Of a stretch of DNA of 64,000 bases, positions 8,861 through 16,906 are shown in pieces. The number at the start of each line of letters is the position of its first letter. Position 1 is the stretch's first letter. The translations under genes were made by a program, and so were the position numbers. The DNA comes from Microbacterium azadirachtae. Lineage in GTDB: Bacteria > Actinomycetota > Actinomycetes > Actinomycetales > Microbacteriaceae. The notes beneath the pieces were generated by a model, which did no database searches, was not told the origin of the DNA, and worked only from the letters and a program-made list of their open reading frames with translations. The stretch spans positions 62,001 through 126,000 of the forward strand of contig NZ_JYIX01000039.1 of assembly GCF_000956505.1 (NCBI RefSeq). The letters are read 5' to 3'.

Positions 8861-11362
8861 ATGAGCGAAGCCCCTTCCCCCGTCATCCTCCCGCCCGGAT
8901 CCTCCCACCGAGGGCCGGCGGGGCCGGCCTCCGGCGCCTCCGCCGACGACCTGCTCACGGGGCTCAACCCGCAGCAGCTCGACGCGGTCACCTACCGCGG
9001 GCAGGCGCTGCTGATCGTCGCCGGCGCGGGGTCGGGCAAGACCAGCGTGCTCACGCGCCGCATCGCCCTGCTGCTGCGCCAGCGGGAGGCCTGGCCCAGC
9101 CAGATCCTGGCGATCACGTTCACCAACAAGGCCGCGGGGGAGATGCGCGAGCGCGTGGCGCAGCTCGTGGGCGATTCCGCGCGCGGCATGTGGATCTCGA
9201 CGTTCCACTCCGCGTGCGTGCGGATCCTGCGTCGCGAGGCCGAGCAGTTCGGCTTCACGAAGTCGTTCACGATCTACGATTCCGGCGACTCGCGCGCCCT
9301 CATCAAGCGCCTCGTGAAGGACCACGAGGCCGATGCGTTCGGCTTCACCCCCGCGGCGATGCAGTCGCGGATCTCGAAGCTCAAGAACGAGCTGCAGGAC
9401 GCCGAGTCATACGCCCGGCAGGCGAACATGTCGGATCCGGCGGAGCGCGTCTTCGTCGAGGTCTTCGCCGACTACCAGCGCCGGCTGCAGAAGGCCAACG
9501 CCTTCGACTTCGACGATCTCATCGGGCAGACCGTGTACCTCTTCCGCGCGTTCCCGCAGGTCGCCGACGTCTATCGCCGTCGCTTCCGGCACATCCTCGT
9601 GGACGAGTACCAGGACACCAACGCCGCCCAGTACGCCCTGATCCACGAGCTCACCCGTCCGGTGCACGGTGATGCACCCGAGCCGTATGCCTCCAACGGA
9701 ATGATGATCTTCGAGCCCGACCCGCACGAGGCGGCCGGGGCCGAGCCCGGCGCCTCTCTCACGGTCGTCGGCGACTCCGATCAGTCGATATACGCCTTCC
9801 GCGGCGCGGACATCCGCAACATCAGCGAGTTCGAACGCGACTTCCCCGGCGCCAAGGTCGTGCTGCTGGAGCAGAACTACCGCTCCACGCAGAACATCCT
9901 GTCGGCGGCGAACGCCGTGATCAGCAACAACTTCGATCGCAAGGACAAGAAGCTCTGGAGCGACAAGGGCTCCGGCCACGCGATCGTCGGATTCACCGGG
10001 TACTCGCAGCACGACGAGGCGCAGTTCGTGGCCGATGAGGTCGAGTCGCTGCGCCGTGCCGGCATGCCCTACGGCGAGATGGCGGTCTTCTACCGCACCA
10101 ACTCGCAGTCCCGCGCGCTGGAGGAGATCTTCATCCGCTCCGCCGTGCCGTACAAGATCATGGGCGGCACCAAGTTCTACGAACGCGCCGAGATCAAGGA
10201 CGCGCTCGCCTATCTCGTCGCGATCGCGAACCCGGCCGATGAGATGGCGGTGCGGCGGATCCTGAACAAGCCGCGCCGCGGCATCGGCGACGTCACGGAG
10301 ACGTCGATCGCGCGCTTCGCGGAAGAGCACGGACTGAGCTTCCGCGACGCGCTCGCGCACCCGGCCCAGCTCGGCGTCGGCCCCAAGATCCAGGCCGCGA
10401 TCGCGCTGCTGGACGCGGTGCTGCGCGAGGCGACGGAGATCATGCTGCCCGCCTCCGGCGAGGTGGCGCCGCCCACCGCGGTCGCCGAGGGGCTCACCCT
10501 GCTGCTGCAGAAGACCGGCTACATGGACGCACTGCGCGCGAGCCGCGACCCGCAGGACGAGGCGCGGCTGGAGAACCTCGACGAGCTCATCGCGGTGACC
10601 CGCGACTTCGCGCGGAACAACCCGGAGGGCACGATCGCCGACTTCCTCACCGAGGTCGCGCTGGTCTCCGACGCCGACGACCTCGACGACGAGTCCGGGG
10701 TGGTCTCCCTCATGACGATGCACACGGCGAAGGGCCTCGAATTCGACGCCGTGTTCGTGACCGGCGTGGAGGAGGACCTCATCCCGCACCGGATCTCGGC
10801 GAACGAGCCCGGTGGTCCGCAGGAGGAGCGGCGCCTCTTCTACGTGGGGATCACGCGCGCCCGCAAGCGTCTGCACATCTCGCTCGCGATGACCCGTGCG
10901 CAGTTCGGCGAGGTCTCGGTCGCGATGCCGAGCCGGTTCCTGCAGGAGATCCCGGCCGAGCTCATCGACTGGCGTCAGTCCCCGGGGGATGTGAACTCGC
11001 GCGGCGGCATCCAGTCGCGTGCCTTGAACGCCCGTCGGCCCGGCGGATCCGGAGGATACGGATCGGGCGGTTCGGGCGGCGGCTCCGGCGACAGGTTCGC
11101 TCCGCGGGCGCTGCCGAAGCGGGACGGGCTCAAGCCGCTGTCGACCGCGATGGACAAGTTCCCGAACCGGGTCACCGCGAAGGTGCGCGACAACGGCGAC
11201 CTCGAGCTCGCCGCGGGCGATCGCATCAGGCACGACGACTTCGGCGAGGGCAAGGTCGAGGCCATCACCGGCGAGGGGGCGAAGCGGATCGCGCACGTGC
11301 GCTTCGATGCTGCAGGCCAGAAGAAGCTGCTCGTCAAGATCGCGCCGATCGAGAAGCTCTGA
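8861..11362 (+). CDS. pcrA: ATP-dependent DNA helicase PcrA/UvrD
   Basis: An 833-residue superfamily 1A 3'-5' helicase for nucleotide excision and replication repair. Motifs in order: LNPQQLDAV (Q motif), GAGSGKT (I), FTNKAAGEMRER (Ia), ILVDEYQDTN (II), GDSDQSIYAFRGAD (III), EQNYRST (IV), LMTMHTAKGLEFDAVFVTG (V) and YVGITRARKRLH (VI). An insertion of about 40 residues rich in Glu, Pro and Ala separates motifs II and III, as in other actinobacterial PcrA proteins. A Gly/Ser-rich linker near residue 730 leads to the C-terminal Tudor-like domain (DDFGEGKVEAI), which in other bacteria contacts RNA polymerase. Confidence 0.97.
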   Translation: MSEAPSPVILPPGSSHRGPAGPASGASADDLLTGLNPQQLDAVTYRGQALLIVAGAGSGKTSVLTRRIALLLRQREAWPSQILAITFTNKAAGEMRERVAQLVGDSARGMWISTFHSACVRILRREAEQFGFTKSFTIYDSGDSRALIKRLVKDHEADAFGFTPAAMQSRISKLKNELQDAESYARQANMSDPAERVFVEVFADYQRRLQKANAFDFDDLIGQTVYLFRAFPQVADVYRRRFRHILVDEYQDTNAAQYALIHELTRPVHGDAPEPYASNGMMIFEPDPHEAAGAEPGASLTVVGDSDQSIYAFRGADIRNISEFERDFPGAKVVLLEQNYRSTQNILSAANAVISNNFDRKDKKLWSDKGSGHAIVGFTGYSQHDEAQFVADEVESLRRAGMPYGEMAVFYRTNSQSRALEEIFIRSAVPYKIMGGTKFYERAEIKDALAYLVAIANPADEMAVRRILNKPRRGIGDVTETSIARFAEEHGLSFRDALAHPAQLGVGPKIQAAIALLDAVLREATEIMLPASGEVAPPTAVAEGLTLLLQKTGYMDALRASRDPQDEARLENLDELIAVTRDFARNNPEGTIADFLTEVALVSDADDLDDESGVVSLMTMHTAKGLEFDAVFVTGVEEDLIPHRISANEPGGPQEERRLFYVGITRARKRLHISLAMTRAQFGEVSVAMPSRFLQEIPAELIDWRQSPGDVNSRGGIQSRALNARRPGGSGGYGSGGSGGGSGDRFAPRALPKRDGLKPLSTAMDKFPNRVTAKVRDNGDLELAAGDRIRHDDFGEGKVEAITGEGAKRIAHVRFDAAGQKKLLVKIAPIEKL

Positions 11363-11415
11363 CCGCCGCTCGGCGATCGTGGACACGCGGGGGCGTGGCG
11401 GAGGGCGGTCCCGGT

Positions 11416-11421
11416 TAGGCT
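11416..11421 (+). promoter_or_regulatory. -10 box (TAGGCT) of the SseB-like gene
   Basis: TAGGCT ends 6 bases before the ATG at 11428, predicting a leaderless mRNA. Confidence 0.5.
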
Positions 11422-11427
11422 GGGGCA

Positions 11428-12579
11428 ATGGGCCTTTTCTCGCGCCGTAAGAAGCAGGACGACGACGTCACGCCGGAGTCCGCTCCCGCCGCCGCAGAGG
11501 TCGGTTCGGACGCCGAGACGAGCGTGAGCGCGTCCGGCATCGCGCCGGGATCCGAGCCCTCGGGCGAAGCCGCCGCTCCCGTGGTCAACGTCTCCGTGCA
11601 GGCCTTCCGCGGCCTGGGGTCGCCCTCCGGCCCTGCGGTCGCCCCTCCTGCCGAAACCCCGGAGGCCGGGCACGACCTGATCGACCCCGTCGCGGACGAG
11701 ACGCCGATCGCGCCCGCGCAGGCGCAGTCGCCGTCGGGCCGTCCTCCGCTTCCCCTCGCCCCGGTGGATCCGCCCGAGCAGACCGAGTCGATCCCCGGCA
11801 TGCCCGACAACGCGCTGCTGCGCGACGCGCTGGCGCAGCTCGGCGACGACGCGAGTCAGGCCGAGCTGCTGGGCGTGCTGCGGCAGTCGCTGCAGGGCCA
11901 CCTCTTCCTTCGCGTGAGCGGCGATGCCGGAGAGCAGATCAAGGAGGGCAGGCCTCTGGCCATCGCGGTCGTCAACGATGGCGAGAGCTCCTTCATGCTG
12001 GCGTTCAGCTCCGCCGCCGCGGTGCGCGACTCCGTGCAGCAGGGCGATGAAGACCCGGCGGAGACCTCGGCCGTGGTGCAGCCCGTGCAAGCGGTCTACC
12101 AGAACGTCATCGACGGACCGTTCGCGGGCCTCATCATCGACAACGCCTCCGAGCCGCATCGCGTGGTGTTCCCCTCGGAGATCCTGCAGAAGGCGCTCGA
12201 GGAGGCGGATCCGACGTTCGCCGTCAAGACCCTGCTCGCGGCGCCCCGCGAGGCGGACTCCGAGGCGCGCGTCGCCGAGGCGCTCACCACAGCCCGGCTC
12301 TGGGTCGCGGTCAGCGACGTGGACGGCGACGGCCAGTACGGCGTGGCGGAGGCGCACACCGCCGACGGCTCGCGCTACCTGCAGCTGTTCAGCCACCCTC
12401 TCGAGGTCATCGCGCTCGGCCGCGGCGATCAGCCGCTGCCCTTCACGGCTGAGCAGATCGGCGGGGTGCTGGTGCAGCAGCCCGGGATGAGCGGCGTGCT
12501 CGTCGACGCCGCGGGCCCCGCGATCGCCGTGAGCCGCGAGGCTCTCGCGCCCGTGATCGCGCTCGCGCCGGCAGAGTAG
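11428..12579 (+). CDS. SseB-like domain protein
   Basis: A 383-residue soluble protein. After a charged MGLFSRRKKQDDD start and a 110-residue low-complexity Pro/Ala region come two alpha-beta repeats. They resemble the SseB N-terminal domain: a strand pair with VVNDGESSFMLAFSS, then VYQNVIDGPFAGLIIDNASE and VVFPSEILQKALEE. The second unit carries VDGDGQYGVAEAH and YLQLFSHPLEVIALG. SseB-like proteins of actinobacteria are widespread but functionally uncharacterised. No membrane segment. The family call is by pattern and is moderately certain. Confidence 0.7.
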   Translation: MGLFSRRKKQDDDVTPESAPAAAEVGSDAETSVSASGIAPGSEPSGEAAAPVVNVSVQAFRGLGSPSGPAVAPPAETPEAGHDLIDPVADETPIAPAQAQSPSGRPPLPLAPVDPPEQTESIPGMPDNALLRDALAQLGDDASQAELLGVLRQSLQGHLFLRVSGDAGEQIKEGRPLAIAVVNDGESSFMLAFSSAAAVRDSVQQGDEDPAETSAVVQPVQAVYQNVIDGPFAGLIIDNASEPHRVVFPSEILQKALEEADPTFAVKTLLAAPREADSEARVAEALTTARLWVAVSDVDGDGQYGVAEAHTADGSRYLQLFSHPLEVIALGRGDQPLPFTAEQIGGVLVQQPGMSGVLVDAAGPAIAVSREALAPVIALAPAE

Positions 12580-12688
12580 GACGCCTCGCCGCGAGGGTCG
12601 GATCCCGGCGCCGGGGAAGGCGTACGAGCCGCTCCTCGTGGGGCCGGAGGGCCTTGCGGCAACCATGCCGGCATCACGAAACACCGCT

Positions 12689-12721
12689 CCTCAAGGTTCC
12701 CTGAAGGAATCCTGAAGAACG
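12689..12721 (+). promoter_or_regulatory. Three 11-bp direct repeats upstream of the SipW cluster
   Basis: CCTCAAG at 12689, CCTGAAG at 12700 and CCTGAAG at 12711 recur at exactly 11-base spacing, one helical turn, ending about 11 bases before the -35 box. This is the geometry of binding sites for OmpR/PhoB-family response regulators. The regulator is not in the window. Confidence 0.55.
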
Positions 12722-12731
12722 CGCGGGTGCC

Positions 12732-12760
12732 TTGCATACCGGTATTCCGGCTTCCAGGAT
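12732..12760 (+). promoter_or_regulatory. Promoter of the SipW-type secretion cluster
   Basis: TTGCAT at 12732-12737 and CAGGAT at 12755-12760, with a 17-base spacer. The spacer contains the perfect palindrome ATACCGGTAT (12737-12746, overlapping the -35 end). A ribosome site AAGGAA precedes the ATG at 12795. Confidence 0.5.
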
Positions 12761-12794
12761 GGGGTGCATCAGCCCCTGACTGCAAGGAAACATC

Positions 12795-13418
12795 ATGAAC
12801 GCCGAGGCATCGTCCACACGCAACCGTCGCAAGATCCTCGCCGTGCTCGCCGGAGGCCTCGTCCTCGGCGTGGGCGCGGCCATCACGCTCGCCGCGTGGA
12901 ACGACTCCGAGTTCGCGACCGGCACCTTCACCGCCGGCTCCTTCAACCTCGAGGGATCCACGACCTCCGCGACGGCCGGCTTCAGCAACCACAACGTGAC
13001 CAAGGGCGACACGGCCGCCGCTCTGAGCTTCAGCGCGCCGTTCAGCAACCTCACGCCGGGTGATGTCGTCTACGCGCCGTTCTGGGTCCGCCTGGACAGC
13101 ACGACGACCAACAACGCGACTCTCGTGGCGTCGACCGGCACGGGTACGGGCGCCAACGCGAGCAACATCTCCTACTCCGTGTACTCGATCGCGCCCGCCG
13201 CGACGTGCGACGCGACCGCCACCACCGGAACCCTCGTCGCTTCCGGCACCGACCTCACGACCTTCACGGCCGGATCCAGCGTCGCCCTCAGCAAGGGCGC
13301 GACCGCGGGAACGGCGGGCACCGCCACGCAGCTGTGCTTCGTCGCCACCGCGAAGTCATCCCTCGCCCAGGGAGGGGCTGCGACCGGGACCTGGTCGTTC
13401 ACGGCCACCTCGAGCTGA
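12795..13418 (+). CDS. SipW-dependent-type exported protein
   Basis: A 207-residue secreted protein. A basic N-terminus (TRNRRKIL) and the hydrophobic segment AVLAGGLVLGVGAAITLA are followed by AWNDSEFATGTFTAG. This is the conserved junction of alternate, SipW-cleaved signal peptides of the TasA/camelysin type. The mature part is Thr/Ser/Ala-rich and predicted to be beta-sandwich. It has two Cys (CDATATT and LCFVATAKS) that could pair. It is the first gene of a five-gene unit including its probable signal peptidase. A role as surface fibre or matrix subunit is inferred from the TasA family only. Confidence 0.85.
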   Translation: MNAEASSTRNRRKILAVLAGGLVLGVGAAITLAAWNDSEFATGTFTAGSFNLEGSTTSATAGFSNHNVTKGDTAAALSFSAPFSNLTPGDVVYAPFWVRLDSTTTNNATLVASTGTGTGANASNISYSVYSIAPAATCDATATTGTLVASGTDLTTFTAGSSVALSKGATAGTAGTATQLCFVATAKSSLAQGGAATGTWSFTATSS

Positions 13419-13421
13419 CCC

Positions 13422-14084
13422 ATGCCTTCCAGGGAGACCACGACCGTCGTGCCGACGCGTCGCCGCCTCCGCACGCGCCGGCGCGGGCTCGCCCTGAAAC
13501 GGATCAGGGCGGTGCTCGCCGGCGGGCTCGTGCTCGGCGTCGGCGCCACGGTGACGCTCGCGAGCTGGAACGACGGCGAGTACGCCACCGGCACGTTCAC
13601 CGCCGGGAGGTTCGATGTCGTCGGCAGCATCAACGGCACGACCTTCGCGAGCCATGCGACGGCGGGCGCGGCGATCGCGATGACCTTCGCCGCGGCAGCG
13701 GATGCGGCGGCGCTGGCGCCGGGCAAGACGGTCTACGCGCTGTTCAGCGTGAAGACCACCAACCCGTCCGTCGCCGGAACGGTCAAGCTCACCGCGAGCA
13801 CGTACGCCGCGGGCACGCTCGCCGACTACCTCACCTACGGGGTGAAGACGGTCACGGCCGCGCAATGCGCGTCGGCCGCCGACTACGCGGCGGCGGGATC
13901 CGCGGTCGTCATCGCCGACGGGGCCATGCTGAGCACCTCGGCGGCCGGATCCCAGACCGTCGCCGCGAACGGCGGGAGCCAGGTGAACTACTGCTTCGCG
14001 ATCACCATGCCGTCCACGGTCGGCAATGGTGCGCAGGGGCTGGCACTGACCCAGACCTGGCAGTTCGTCGCGACGTCGAGCTGA
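13422..14084 (+). CDS. SipW-dependent-type exported protein, second paralogue
   Basis: A 220-residue paralogue of the preceding protein, starting three bases after its stop. It has the basic stretch RRRLRTRRRGLALKR, a hydrophobic helix (AVLAGGLVLGVGATVTLA) and the junction SWNDGEYATGTFTAG. The mature domain again contains two Cys (AAQCASAAD and VNYCFAITM) and ends LTQTWQFVATSS, closely matching the end of its neighbour (GTWSFTATSS). The shared ends indicate tandem duplication and divergence of a fibre-type subunit pair. Confidence 0.85.
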   Translation: MPSRETTTVVPTRRRLRTRRRGLALKRIRAVLAGGLVLGVGATVTLASWNDGEYATGTFTAGRFDVVGSINGTTFASHATAGAAIAMTFAAAADAAALAPGKTVYALFSVKTTNPSVAGTVKLTASTYAAGTLADYLTYGVKTVTAAQCASAADYAAAGSAVVIADGAMLSTSAAGSQTVAANGGSQVNYCFAITMPSTVGNGAQGLALTQTWQFVATSS

Positions 14085-14115
14085 CATCGCACACCGCACG
14101 AGAAGGAGAAGGACC

Positions 14116-14733
14116 GTGACCCAGGCGACGACCCCGGCACCGCTGACCCGCCGTGCCCAGCGCGAGTCCGAATCGACCGCCCCGGCCCCACGACGTCGGT
14201 CGACGGCGCGCGGTGTGCTGAGCGAGGTGCTGCTGTGGGTCGCGGCGCTCGCCGGCTTGATCTGCATCGTGCTGGTGGTGCTGGCGTTCACAGCGCACAT
14301 CACGCTCATCATGTTCCGCACCGGATCCATGTCACCGACGATCCCCGCGGGATCCGTCGCGATCGTGCAGCAGATCCCGGCCGGCCAGGTGCACGTCGGC
14401 GACGTGGTGACCGTGGATCGTCCCGGCCAGCTGCCCGTCACCCACCGGGTGCGCGCGGTGGAGGACGGCGCGTCGTCGGCCCAGCGCCTCATCACGCTGC
14501 GTGGAGACGCCAACGCGCAGGACGACCCCGCGCCCTATCCGGTGAGCACGGTGCGCATCGTGCGCTTCGCGATCCCCGGCCTCGCGCCCGTCATCGTCGC
14601 GTTCGGGAATCCCTTCGTGCTCGGTGGGCTCACGCTCGGCGCGACGGCTCTCGTGATCTGGGCGTTCTGGCCCCGGACGGGCGGCCGCACCAGGAGGGTC
14701 GACGAGGCGACCGAGGGCGACCCGGGTTCATGA
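14116..14733 (+). CDS. sipW: Signal peptidase I, SipW (ER) type
   Basis: A 205-residue membrane protease with helices near 38-58 and 160-180. The catalytic Ser is S71 in RTGSMSPTIPAGS. The general base position is His (H110 in PVTHRV) rather than Lys, which marks the ER/SipW class. The conserved Asp motif LRGDAN is near 131. It follows two proteins with SipW-type signals and probably processes them and the later exported proteins of the cluster. An AGAAGGAGAAGG ribosome site precedes the GTG start. The stop overlaps the next gene (ATGA). Confidence 0.92.
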   Translation: MTQATTPAPLTRRAQRESESTAPAPRRRSTARGVLSEVLLWVAALAGLICIVLVVLAFTAHITLIMFRTGSMSPTIPAGSVAIVQQIPAGQVHVGDVVTVDRPGQLPVTHRVRAVEDGASSAQRLITLRGDANAQDDPAPYPVSTVRIVRFAIPGLAPVIVAFGNPFVLGGLTLGATALVIWAFWPRTGGRTRRVDEATEGDPGS

Positions 14734-15374
14734 CGAGACGGATCCGCTGCGCGGCGGCCGTCCTGCTGACAGGGCTGCTCGCGGCGCTGACCGCGGCGCC
14801 GGCGGAGGCCGCAGTCGTGACCGAGACCGTGCAGGGGCGGTATGTGCGCATCGTGTCGAGCGCGGACTGGTCCGCCGCGGCGGCGATGACGGACGGCATG
14901 AGCGTGCGCTGGGACCTGACGGTCAGCGCGCACGCCCCGGATCCCGGATCCGTCCGGGTCAGCGTCAGCGCGACCGGCGCCGTGCCGCTCGCGATCGACG
15001 TCCGCACGTGTGCGGAGCCGTGGCGGGGCTCGGACTGCTCGTCGGGGGAGCGCACGTTGCGAGCGGACTGGGCGGTGCCGCGCGGCGGGCAGCCGGTCGA
15101 GATCGAGGCGATGCCCGCGGACGCCGTCGCGCACCTGCGCCTCGACGTGCGGGTCGGCGACGACGCGCAGCGCGGCGCGTCCACGCAGATCAGGGTGCAC
15201 GCCGACGGACTCGGGGACGCCCTGCAGATCGGGCCGGGACCGGAGCATGCCCTTCCCGCGACGGGTGGTGGCATACCGGTGCCCGTGATCGTCGTGGGTG
15301 GCGTGCTCGTCGTCGCCGCCGTGGTGATCCTCGTCGTCGCGGCACGACGCCGGCGTGACGGCGGTGAGCGATGA
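14730..15374 (+). CDS. Cell-wall-anchored protein with LPXTG-like sorting signal
   Basis: A 214-residue protein with a Sec signal peptide (RRIRCAAAVLLTGLLAAL, cleavage likely after AEA). A beta-rich domain with one Cys pair (RTCAEPWRGSDCSSG) follows. The C-terminus has LPATGG, a hydrophobic helix and RRRRDGG, the three parts of a sortase sorting signal. No sortase gene is in the window. Coupled to sipW and the next gene by ATGA overlaps. It may attach the exported fibre proteins to the wall; that is inference from position. Confidence 0.8.
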   Translation: MTRRIRCAAAVLLTGLLAALTAAPAEAAVVTETVQGRYVRIVSSADWSAAAAMTDGMSVRWDLTVSAHAPDPGSVRVSVSATGAVPLAIDVRTCAEPWRGSDCSSGERTLRADWAVPRGGQPVEIEAMPADAVAHLRLDVRVGDDAQRGASTQIRVHADGLGDALQIGPGPEHALPATGGGIPVPVIVVGGVLVVAAVVILVVAARRRRDGGER

Positions 15375-15913
15375 GCCGCCGCGACGGGGCACGGAGGACG
15401 TTCACCGGGATCCTCGCGCTCTTCGGCGTCCTGCTTCTCGGGCTGATGCTGTGGGCTCCGCCTCTGCAGAAGACCGACGCGTCGTACACCGACGCCGAGT
15501 TCGCGGGAGGGAGCGGGGTCAATGCGGTCCGACTGGTGCCGCCGCAGATCACCGGGGTCTCGACGTGCCGCAGCGCGCTGCTCGGCGGCAACATCATGGT
15601 GGTCACGTGGAAGTGGACGGCGCAGACCGCGCCCTACTCCGGATTCACCGCGGCCGCCGATACGGAGTGGCAGATCGCGGGAACGGCCTGGCAGGCGGTG
15701 CCCACCACCGGTCCGGACGCGAACGGAACTTACACGACGACCTTCACCAGCAGCCTGCTGTCGGGCCTGCTGGGCGGGCTGCTCGGCGAGACGTTCAGCT
15801 CAAATGTGCGCACCAAGGCATGGACGGGCTGGGTCTCCCCGACCGTGTCGACGCTCACCTACACCAAGCCGATCCTGAGCACTCCCACCTGCACGTTCGC
15901 GAACGGGAGCTGA
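15371..15913 (+). CDS. Exported protein of the SipW cluster
   Basis: A 180-residue protein with a basic start, one hydrophobic helix (ILALFGVLLLGLMLWA) and the junction DASYTDAEFAGGS. This junction resembles a degenerate SipW-type cleavage region. The mature domain has two Cys (STCRSALLGG and STPTCTFANGS). It is the last gene of the coupled unit. No catalytic motif is recognised; it is probably a further surface subunit or cap, judged from its position. Confidence 0.7.
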   Translation: MSRRDGARRTFTGILALFGVLLLGLMLWAPPLQKTDASYTDAEFAGGSGVNAVRLVPPQITGVSTCRSALLGGNIMVVTWKWTAQTAPYSGFTAAADTEWQIAGTAWQAVPTTGPDANGTYTTTFTSSLLSGLLGGLLGETFSSNVRTKAWTGWVSPTVSTLTYTKPILSTPTCTFANGS

Positions 15914-15929
15914 TCGCGCTCGCGTCCGG

Positions 15930-16607
15930 TCACTCCGCCAGGGCGAGCGCGCGGAACATGTCGCGCTCGCGCAGCGCGTCCCGGCTGCTGGGCGCGGCCG
16001 GCGCAGGTCGGGGAGGCGTCTGGCCCGTCGTGCGGTGATAGAGCTCGTCGATCAGGCGGGTGGCGAGGCCGACCAGCTGGCCGATCTCGCGATCGTCGCG
16101 ATCGATCCACACCGACTTGGGCTCGTCGTGGATGGGCTGGAAGTCGTCGTGCTCCTCCCATACGAACAGGGTGCGCTCGGCGCCGAGCACATGCTGCTGC
16201 CACCACACCTGACGCAGATAGGTGCGGGGGATGGACCGCCACGACTTGTTGGTGGTCTTGATCTCCGCCAGGAGGACTCGTCCGTCGGCCTCCTGCACGA
16301 TGCCGTCAGGGGTCGCCAAGTGCCGCTTCTCGACCTCGGCGCAGAACAGCGCGGACGAGGGCAGGATGCCGTGTGTGGCCGCGACCCAGGCGGCGATCTC
16401 CGGCTCGCGCCGTCGGCCGTGGTCCGTGTAGGCGTTGCCGCCGAAGCGGGGTCCGGCGCCGAGCTTCGCGTCCGCCGCGCGGGCGATGGACCCGGCGCTG
16501 GTGAGTCCTGCGACGTCGGTCGCGGTGATGCCGCGCGCCCTGGCTCGCAGCCACGCCACCCGATCGCGGGAATCCGCGATGATGCGCGCTTCGAGCTCCG
16601 GGGTCAC
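15930..16607 (-). CDS. YqaJ-like PD-(D/E)XK nuclease
   Basis: A 225-residue protein of the YqaJ/lambda-exonuclease type. Family marks are ARGITATDVAGL near residues 24-35, GRRREPEIAAW, then the metal-binding core ATPDGIVQEADG (Asp) and LLAEIKTTNKSW (Glu-x-Lys), and the helix RQVWWQQHVLGAE that follows. YqaJ proteins are usually phage recombination exonucleases, but no phage gene is nearby. The GTG start at 16607 lies 6 bases after a TAGCCT box, suggesting a leaderless gene. It converges with the SipW cluster. Confidence 0.88.
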   Translation of the reverse strand: MTPELEARIIADSRDRVAWLRARARGITATDVAGLTSAGSIARAADAKLGAGPRFGGNAYTDHGRRREPEIAAWVAATHGILPSSALFCAEVEKRHLATPDGIVQEADGRVLLAEIKTTNKSWRSIPRTYLRQVWWQQHVLGAERTLFVWEEHDDFQPIHDEPKSVWIDRDDREIGQLVGLATRLIDELYHRTTGQTPPRPAPAAPSSRDALRERDMFRALALAE

Positions 16608-16613
16608 CTGTCG

Positions 16614-16619
16614 AGGCTA
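16614..16619 (-). promoter_or_regulatory. -10 box (TAGCCT) of the YqaJ-like gene
   Basis: TAGCCT on the minus strand, 6 bases before the GTG start. Confidence 0.5.
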
Positions 16620-16672
16620 CCTCCGCCCGCCGACGCCCACGACCTGGCGCGCCGCGCTCCGCGGGTTGCCGA

Positions 16673-16757
16673 GTGCACGGGTTGTTGTCGGGTGCACGGG
16701 TTGTTGGCGTCGAGTTCCGGTGCGTTCGGCAGGATCCGGTGTTCTCGGCGGAATCCG
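16673..16757 (+). repeat. 85-bp direct repeat, copy 1
   Basis: Aligns without gaps to 17937-18021 at roughly 80% identity; both contain TCGGCAGGATCC. The two copies have the same orientation and flank the AbiEi-like gene. Confidence 0.75.
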
Positions 16758-16906
16758 ATCCGGGGCAGTGACAGGTGTTCTCGGCGGGATCCGATGTCGA
16801 GCCAGACTGCGGCGCGATCGTCCTGCACGGAAGGCCGCGCAGGGGAGCTTCGCACCGGTTCCGTGATCGCTGCTCGGCCGCCCTGCACGAGTGTTCACGA
16901 TAAGGC

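Larger units (their letters stand above)
16608..16906. other. 299-bp gap between divergent YqaJ-like and AbiEi-like genes
   Basis: No gene was found. It holds the YqaJ -10 box, a tandem of GTGCACGGGTTGTTG units (16673-16709), copies of GGTGTTCTCGGCGG about 36 bases apart, and one copy of an 85-bp repeat. Confidence 0.6.
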
